64,000 nucleotides of DNA from an uncultured Lachnospiraceae bacterium. GTDB lineage: Bacteria; Bacillota; Clostridia; Lachnospirales; Lachnospiraceae. Both the position numbers and the translations under genes were made by a program. The notes under the pieces are model-generated. The model worked only from the letters and a program-made list of their open reading frames with translations, made no database searches and was not told the origin of the DNA. Below are positions 62,156 to 64,000 of this stretch, piece by piece (positions within the stretch are counted from its first letter, which is position 1; each line of letters begins with the position of its first letter). Location of the stretch: assembly GCA_945919075.1 (NCBI GenBank), contig CAMEIX010000003.1, forward strand, positions 1 through 64,000, written 5' to 3'.

Positions 62156-64000
62156 TTACACCCGGCTTTCATGACAGGTAAAATAGAGTACCTGATATTC
62201 TTTCGCAATTTCATCCAGGAAGGCTCTGGCATGGGAAAGCTTCTTCGCATCCAGATTGACAAAGGGATCATCAAACACGAGAAAAGGCTTCTCATCCTGA
62301 TACATGGCATCTACTAAAGCCATGCGTTCGCAAATCCGAATCAGATCCTGCCAGCCACTGCTTAGGGAACGTATTTCTCTATATCCGCCCTCTTCATCCT
62401 TGGTAATATTAATGTTCGCATCAAACCGAAACTCGTCACCCACTTCCTCCGTAAGCAGGTGGTAATACTTGGTAAAAGCATTTTTAATCGGAGCCACATA
62501 TCTGGCAGTCTGTGCTTCCTTTGCCTGTTTTAAGTACTGCTTTGTCATGTCCAGAATATGATATTTCTTTTCTGTTTCCGCTTTGACAGCCACCAGTTCC
62601 TCAAGTCTCTCTTCTGCCTCTGCCACATTCATAATTCGTTCGCTTAATGTATCTGCCTGTATCCGGTATGCATGAATCGCCTCATCCGTTTCTTCTATCT
62701 TACGATTCAGTTCATCCTGTGCGGCATGAATTTCATCCGGATTTCTCATATTCGCATCCGCTTCTACTTTAAGAAGGGCTTCCACGTCATTATTTTCCAT
62801 GAACTGACTAAGTGCCTCCATATCCTTATGAAACTGACTGTTTGCACTATTATATAAGGCAAGCTCCTGTTTGAATCCCAAAAGAATTGCAGTAAAATCT
62901 GTCACTTCCTCTGCGTTTATGCTGCGGACAAAATTGTTAAGTTCCTCCTTAAGATGCTTTTCCTCCTCCCAAAGCGCCTGATATTTCTCCTGTCTGTCAC
63001 GTAAGGAGGCATACTGCTCGGATTCTCTCTCCAGCATATTTAAGGTCTCCGTAAAATGGTTCGATGCCTCATCCGGATAATAGCTCTGCAGGAAGGCTTT
63101 AATTTCCTGCTCTGCTTTGCTAAGGCGGCTTTCAAACTGATACCGGGAATACTCTTCTTCCTTCTTGCATAATTCCTGATACTGGGTATAATCCTGTTTC
63201 ATGTCATAGAGCACAGCTTCCACACGTTCCATGGGACAGGCTATGCCGTATTGCCCCAGATAGGCAACTACCTCATCCTTAATTCCTTCCACATGCTTCC
63301 TGTCATGTGCAATTTCTGCTTCCTTTTCTGCCAGTTCCGCGCTGCTTACAGCAGGTTTTATGATGCATCCGATTGCAGCCACAAGAATACCCGCAATCAT
63401 AATCACAACAGGAATGGTTGTACTGTCCATAAGTTTCAGGCCAAGTAAAACTCCACCTGCAAAAAACAGCAATATTCCCAAAATAAGGAGGGACTTTTTC
63501 ATCTGCTCCTTTTGTCTGTGTTCCTTTTTTTGCATTTCAAAGGAAATCTCTTTCTGCCCCAGATTACCGATAATCATATCCTGACTGTTCCAGGCTGCAA
63601 TTTTAAATGCCGTCTGTTCTTCGTTTCCCATGCCCTTAGGATACTTTTCCTTTAAGGCCTTAAGTTTTTCTTGGTCGGAAGCGGTCATCTTCTTTGCCAG
63701 ACTCTCTTCCCGCAGTTCATTCCATTTATTAATATTTTGACGGCAGTCTGCAAGCTGATCTTTCCCGGGATACCCTTGTGCAAAAGTAGCGGTCAGTTTC
63801 TCAAACTTGATGGTTTCTTCACCGGTTAATCTGCTGTCGTTTAGTAAGGGAACCAAAGTATCCCTCTGTCTTGCTTTTTCTAACATGCGGTCTAAGTCTT
63901 CCTCTTTTGGAACACTTACCGGGAAGCTTTCTTTTATACGGTTTAGCCGGGCTTCGCTTTCCTGTGCCTCAAAAAGGAGCTTATGGTACTGTTCCTTTTG
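62156..64000 (-). CDS. YhaN-like SMC/Rad50-type ATPase, C-terminal part (gene continues past the right edge)
   Basis: At least 614 codons are in the window, and the frame stays open to 64000 with no start, so the N-terminus lies beyond. Two hydrophobic segments (SLLILGILLFFAGGVLLGLK and VVIMIAGILVAAIGCIIKP) interrupt long coiled-coil regions. That is characteristic of YhaN-type ATPases, which are membrane-embedded Rad50 relatives. The C-terminal ATPase lobe has a signature-like SLSSGWQDLIRICERMA and Walker B PFLVFDDPFVNLDAKK, then YFTCHES as the H-loop. Walker A should be past the edge. These genes usually pair with a YhaO-type nuclease, expected upstream of the window edge. Role: probably DNA repair or processing. 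Confidence 0.85.
   Translation of the reverse strand, partial: QKEQYHKLLFEAQESEARLNRIKESFPVSVPKEEDLDRMLEKARQRDTLVPLLNDSRLTGEETIKFEKLTATFAQGYPGKDQLADCRQNINKWNELREESLAKKMTASDQEKLKALKEKYPKGMGNEEQTAFKIAAWNSQDMIIGNLGQKEISFEMQKKEHRQKEQMKKSLLILGILLFFAGGVLLGLKLMDSTTIPVVIMIAGILVAAIGCIIKPAVSSAELAEKEAEIAHDRKHVEGIKDEVVAYLGQYGIACPMERVEAVLYDMKQDYTQYQELCKKEEEYSRYQFESRLSKAEQEIKAFLQSYYPDEASNHFTETLNMLERESEQYASLRDRQEKYQALWEEEKHLKEELNNFVRSINAEEVTDFTAILLGFKQELALYNSANSQFHKDMEALSQFMENNDVEALLKVEADANMRNPDEIHAAQDELNRKIEETDEAIHAYRIQADTLSERIMNVAEAEERLEELVAVKAETEKKYHILDMTKQYLKQAKEAQTARYVAPIKNAFTKYYHLLTEEVGDEFRFDANINITKDEEGGYREIRSLSSGWQDLIRICERMALVDAMYQDEKPFLVFDDPFVNLDAKKLSHARAFLDEIAKEYQVLYFTCHESRV

Overview
The window looks like the chromosome of a low-to-mid-GC, Gram-positive, spore-forming Clostridia member, most like Lachnospiraceae. 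The evidence is sporulation genes (sipL, spoVT, a spoIIQ-like gene), strong AGGAGG ribosome sites, a T-box before ileS, a type-2 ileS, DUF1934/DUF3794/DUF624 families, and a VKTGD-type sorting signal next to a class B sortase. Species was not determined. Most genes are on the minus strand in short operons. There are no rRNA or tRNA genes, no intact mobile element and no CRISPR array.

Layout. 1-0.75 kb: gene remnants and a small XRE regulator with two operator palindromes. 0.76-4.1 kb (minus): a small membrane protein, murI and DUF1934; then ispE with a GntR regulator that probably controls its own promoter. 4.6-9.3 kb: sipL and the pyrC-pyrK-pyrD pyrimidine operon. 9.4-11.4 kb (plus): a PrcB-type lipoprotein, plsC and a membrane protein. 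11.4-19.9 kb (minus): copA carrying an in-frame copZ, ddl-murF, an amidohydrolase coupled to a SpoIIQ-like LytM protein, and an EF-hand-like protein. 20.2-29.1 kb: a DUF368 lipid-carrier translocase, a CdaR regulator, an MsmK/UgpC sugar ATPase, a GNAT/DUF624/diguanylate cyclase operon, a lipase-like hydrolase and metG. 29.3-33.4 kb (minus): a CPBP protease, XRE, DUF3169 and ABC exporter operon behind a promoter packed with TTGTCA/TGACAA sites. 33.7-42.1 kb (minus): T-box-ileS-glgP-aconitase operon.

42.1-47.06 kb is a visibly AT-richer accessory block. An AgrC/LytTR two-component pair is followed by a terminator. After it comes a promoter with LytTR-like direct repeats, then a 19-residue Trp-rich peptide ORF, a secreted Cys/His protein and a long solute-binding lipoprotein with no permease. 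This is the best candidate for an undescribed signalling system. 47.1-55.0 kb: class B sortase overlapping a 2359-residue Cna-B repeat adhesin.

55.2-58.5 kb (plus): a diguanylate cyclase, pncB and an internally deleted degV. 58.5-64 kb: a large structured inverted-repeat element, spoVT, a glycan-binding-like protein, an isolated pilT, a YczE-type membrane protein and the 3' part of a YhaN-like ATPase gene that runs off the window.

Non-coding structure worth attention: a hairpin repeat family seen twice between genes with compensatory stem changes (3.06 and 7.9 kb), a 21-bp perfect inverted repeat between the ileS T-box and ileS, and the 140-bp element at 58.5 kb. Coordinates and base-pairings were read by eye. 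Family assignments rest on recognised motifs, without database searches.
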